A DNA stretch of 64,000 nucleotides from the NCBI GenBank assembly GCA_012960505.1, contig DUBC01000008.1:1-64000 (forward strand), in the 5' to 3' direction. A model generated the notes under the pieces. It was not told the origin of the DNA and did no database searches. It saw nothing but the letters and a program-made list of their open reading frames with translations. Below are positions 63,483 to 64,000 of this stretch, piece after piece. Within the stretch, counting starts at the first letter, position 1; every line of letters starts with the position of its first letter. The stretch is from Verrucomicrobiales bacterium. Lineage in GTDB: Bacteria > Verrucomicrobiota > Verrucomicrobiia > Verrucomicrobiales > DEV007. The translations under genes and the position numbers were made by a program.

Positions 63483-64000
63483 TTAACATAAAAATTCAAT
63501 GATCTGTTCTGCCATTTTAAGGCTAATGCCTTTTATTTCGGCAATTTCTTTTGGTTCCACCTTCTTAATACGGGCAACAGAACCAAATCTTTTCAGTAAT
63601 TTTTTTTTGCGAGCCTCACTAAGGCCAGGACAATCATCAAGTACGCTCTCTTCAATTCTACGCTTCATCAGTAACTGGTGATAGGAATTAGCAAAACGAT
63701 GAGCTTCATCACGAATCCTCTGGAGTAACTTTAACGCTCCAGTTTCATGAGGAATCCGAAGAGGGGCAATGGCGCCTGACCTGTAAATTTCTTCATTTTT
63801 CTTAGCAAGACCAATGATTGGAAGATCTTCAAGACCCAGTTTTTTTAGCTCTTTAAGAGCACTAGAAAGCTGACCTTGGCCTCCGTCCACAATAACTAAA
63901 TCAGGCAACTTAATTCTAGAACCTGTTTTACTCAGCCTCTTCATAACTTCTGAGGGGCGTTCTTGTGTCAATTCTACAGATTCCTTATCCATACTTTTTT
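63483..64000 (-). CDS. uvrC: UvrC, excinuclease ABC subunit C, C-terminal part; runs off the right edge
   Basis: The final 170 or so codons of UvrC, the nuclease of nucleotide-excision repair. Visible are the RNase H-like 5'-nuclease end (PDLVIVDGGQGQLSSAL, with the conserved Asp, and RDEAHRFA) and the C-terminal helix-hairpin-helix domain (LDDCPGLSEARKKKLLKRFGSV and EIKGISLKMAEQII). The N-terminal GIY-YIG and UvrB-binding parts lie beyond 64000. It leads the PBP2 gene. Confidence 0.93.
   Translation of the reverse strand, partial: KSMDKESVELTQERPSEVMKRLSKTGSRIKLPDLVIVDGGQGQLSSALKELKKLGLEDLPIIGLAKKNEEIYRSGAIAPLRIPHETGALKLLQRIRDEAHRFANSYHQLLMKRRIEESVLDDCPGLSEARKKKLLKRFGSVARIKKVEPKEIAEIKGISLKMAEQIIEFLC

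Overview
The window reads as a chromosome segment of a free-living, probably aquatic member of the Verrucomicrobiota. The supporting sequence evidence is: a 51-residue 'small basic protein' of the Verrucomicrobia/Chlamydiae type (25547-25702); paired DUF1549/DUF1553 and DUF1501 proteins; several sulfatase, ThuA, Gfo/Idh/MocA and polysaccharide-deacetylase genes; sigma factors paired with a large Ser/Thr kinase or a VWA protein; and a complete-looking peptidoglycan toolkit (Mpl, PBP2, L,D-transpeptidase-like protein). Most of the window is visibly A+T-rich. Positions 1-5747 are an exception, being clearly G+C-rich with a different codon habit.

Layout. 1-5747 (minus strand): a sulfatase running off the left edge, coupled by a TAATG overlap to a giant secreted protein (about 1,760 aa) that strings together a PQQ-type propeller, two c-type haem motifs, a Vgb-like propeller, a HEAT-like stretch and a cupredoxin/carboxypeptidase-regulatory-like tail. 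This block lies just downstream of the 3' end of tmRNA (ssrA, 5877-6225), a common integration site. 6343-11889: Rrf2 regulator, RarA, small hypotheticals, a HAD phosphatase and a glycosyltransferase. 11896-14595 (minus): Gfo/Idh oxidoreductase, polysaccharide deacetylase and SDR in one operon. 14665-18827: DUF1549/DUF1553, DUF1501 and sulfotransferase in one operon. 18830-24195: envelope-type proteins, including an EF-hand/thioredoxin-like gene interrupted by one in-frame TGA. 24348-28471: Fe-S assembly (NifU/IscU-like, SufT), small basic protein, rRNA pseudouridine synthase and acetyl-CoA synthetase. 28554-34914: coiled-coil protein, ThuA, DUF4399, NdpA-like protein, orphan membrane-fusion protein and a squalene-cyclase-like repeat protein. 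34927-37834 (minus): three-gene proton-translocating transhydrogenase. 37889-40879: hypothetical lipoprotein, Ndk, membrane EEP phosphatase and an OsmC gene broken by one in-frame TAG.

40933-44203 (minus): sigma factor overlapping a Ser/Thr kinase that carries PEGA and SUMF1-type domains. 44323-50370: altronate-dehydratase-like enzyme, a two-component system, an EF-hand tandem-repeat protein and a helical-repeat protein. 50388-53278 (minus): ECF sigma factor followed by a VWA/YfbK-like membrane protein with a degenerate anti-sigma zinc-finger-like N-terminus. 53553-56886: sulfatase, eukaryotic-type HisA (minus) and a formylglycine-generating enzyme with the catalytic Cys pair. 56888-60261 (minus): Mpl, L,D-transpeptidase-like protein, CPXCG protein and a glycosyltransferase 2 fusion. 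60335-64000: cupin, DUF6941 protein, PBP2 and the C-terminal part of UvrC.

How the parts fit together. Sulfatases, the enzyme that would activate them, DUF1549/DUF1501 proteins, a sulfotransferase, sugar oxidoreductases and an altronate dehydratase suggest turnover of sulfated or uronate-containing polysaccharide. Two sigma-factor modules and one two-component system sit beside envelope proteins and may sense surface state. I found no phage genes, transposase, CRISPR array or recognisable defence system. The most unusual items are the giant mosaic redox protein on the possible tmRNA-linked island, the sigma/kinase/PEGA/SUMF1 unit, the sigma/VWA unit, and two otherwise intact genes each broken by a single in-frame stop.
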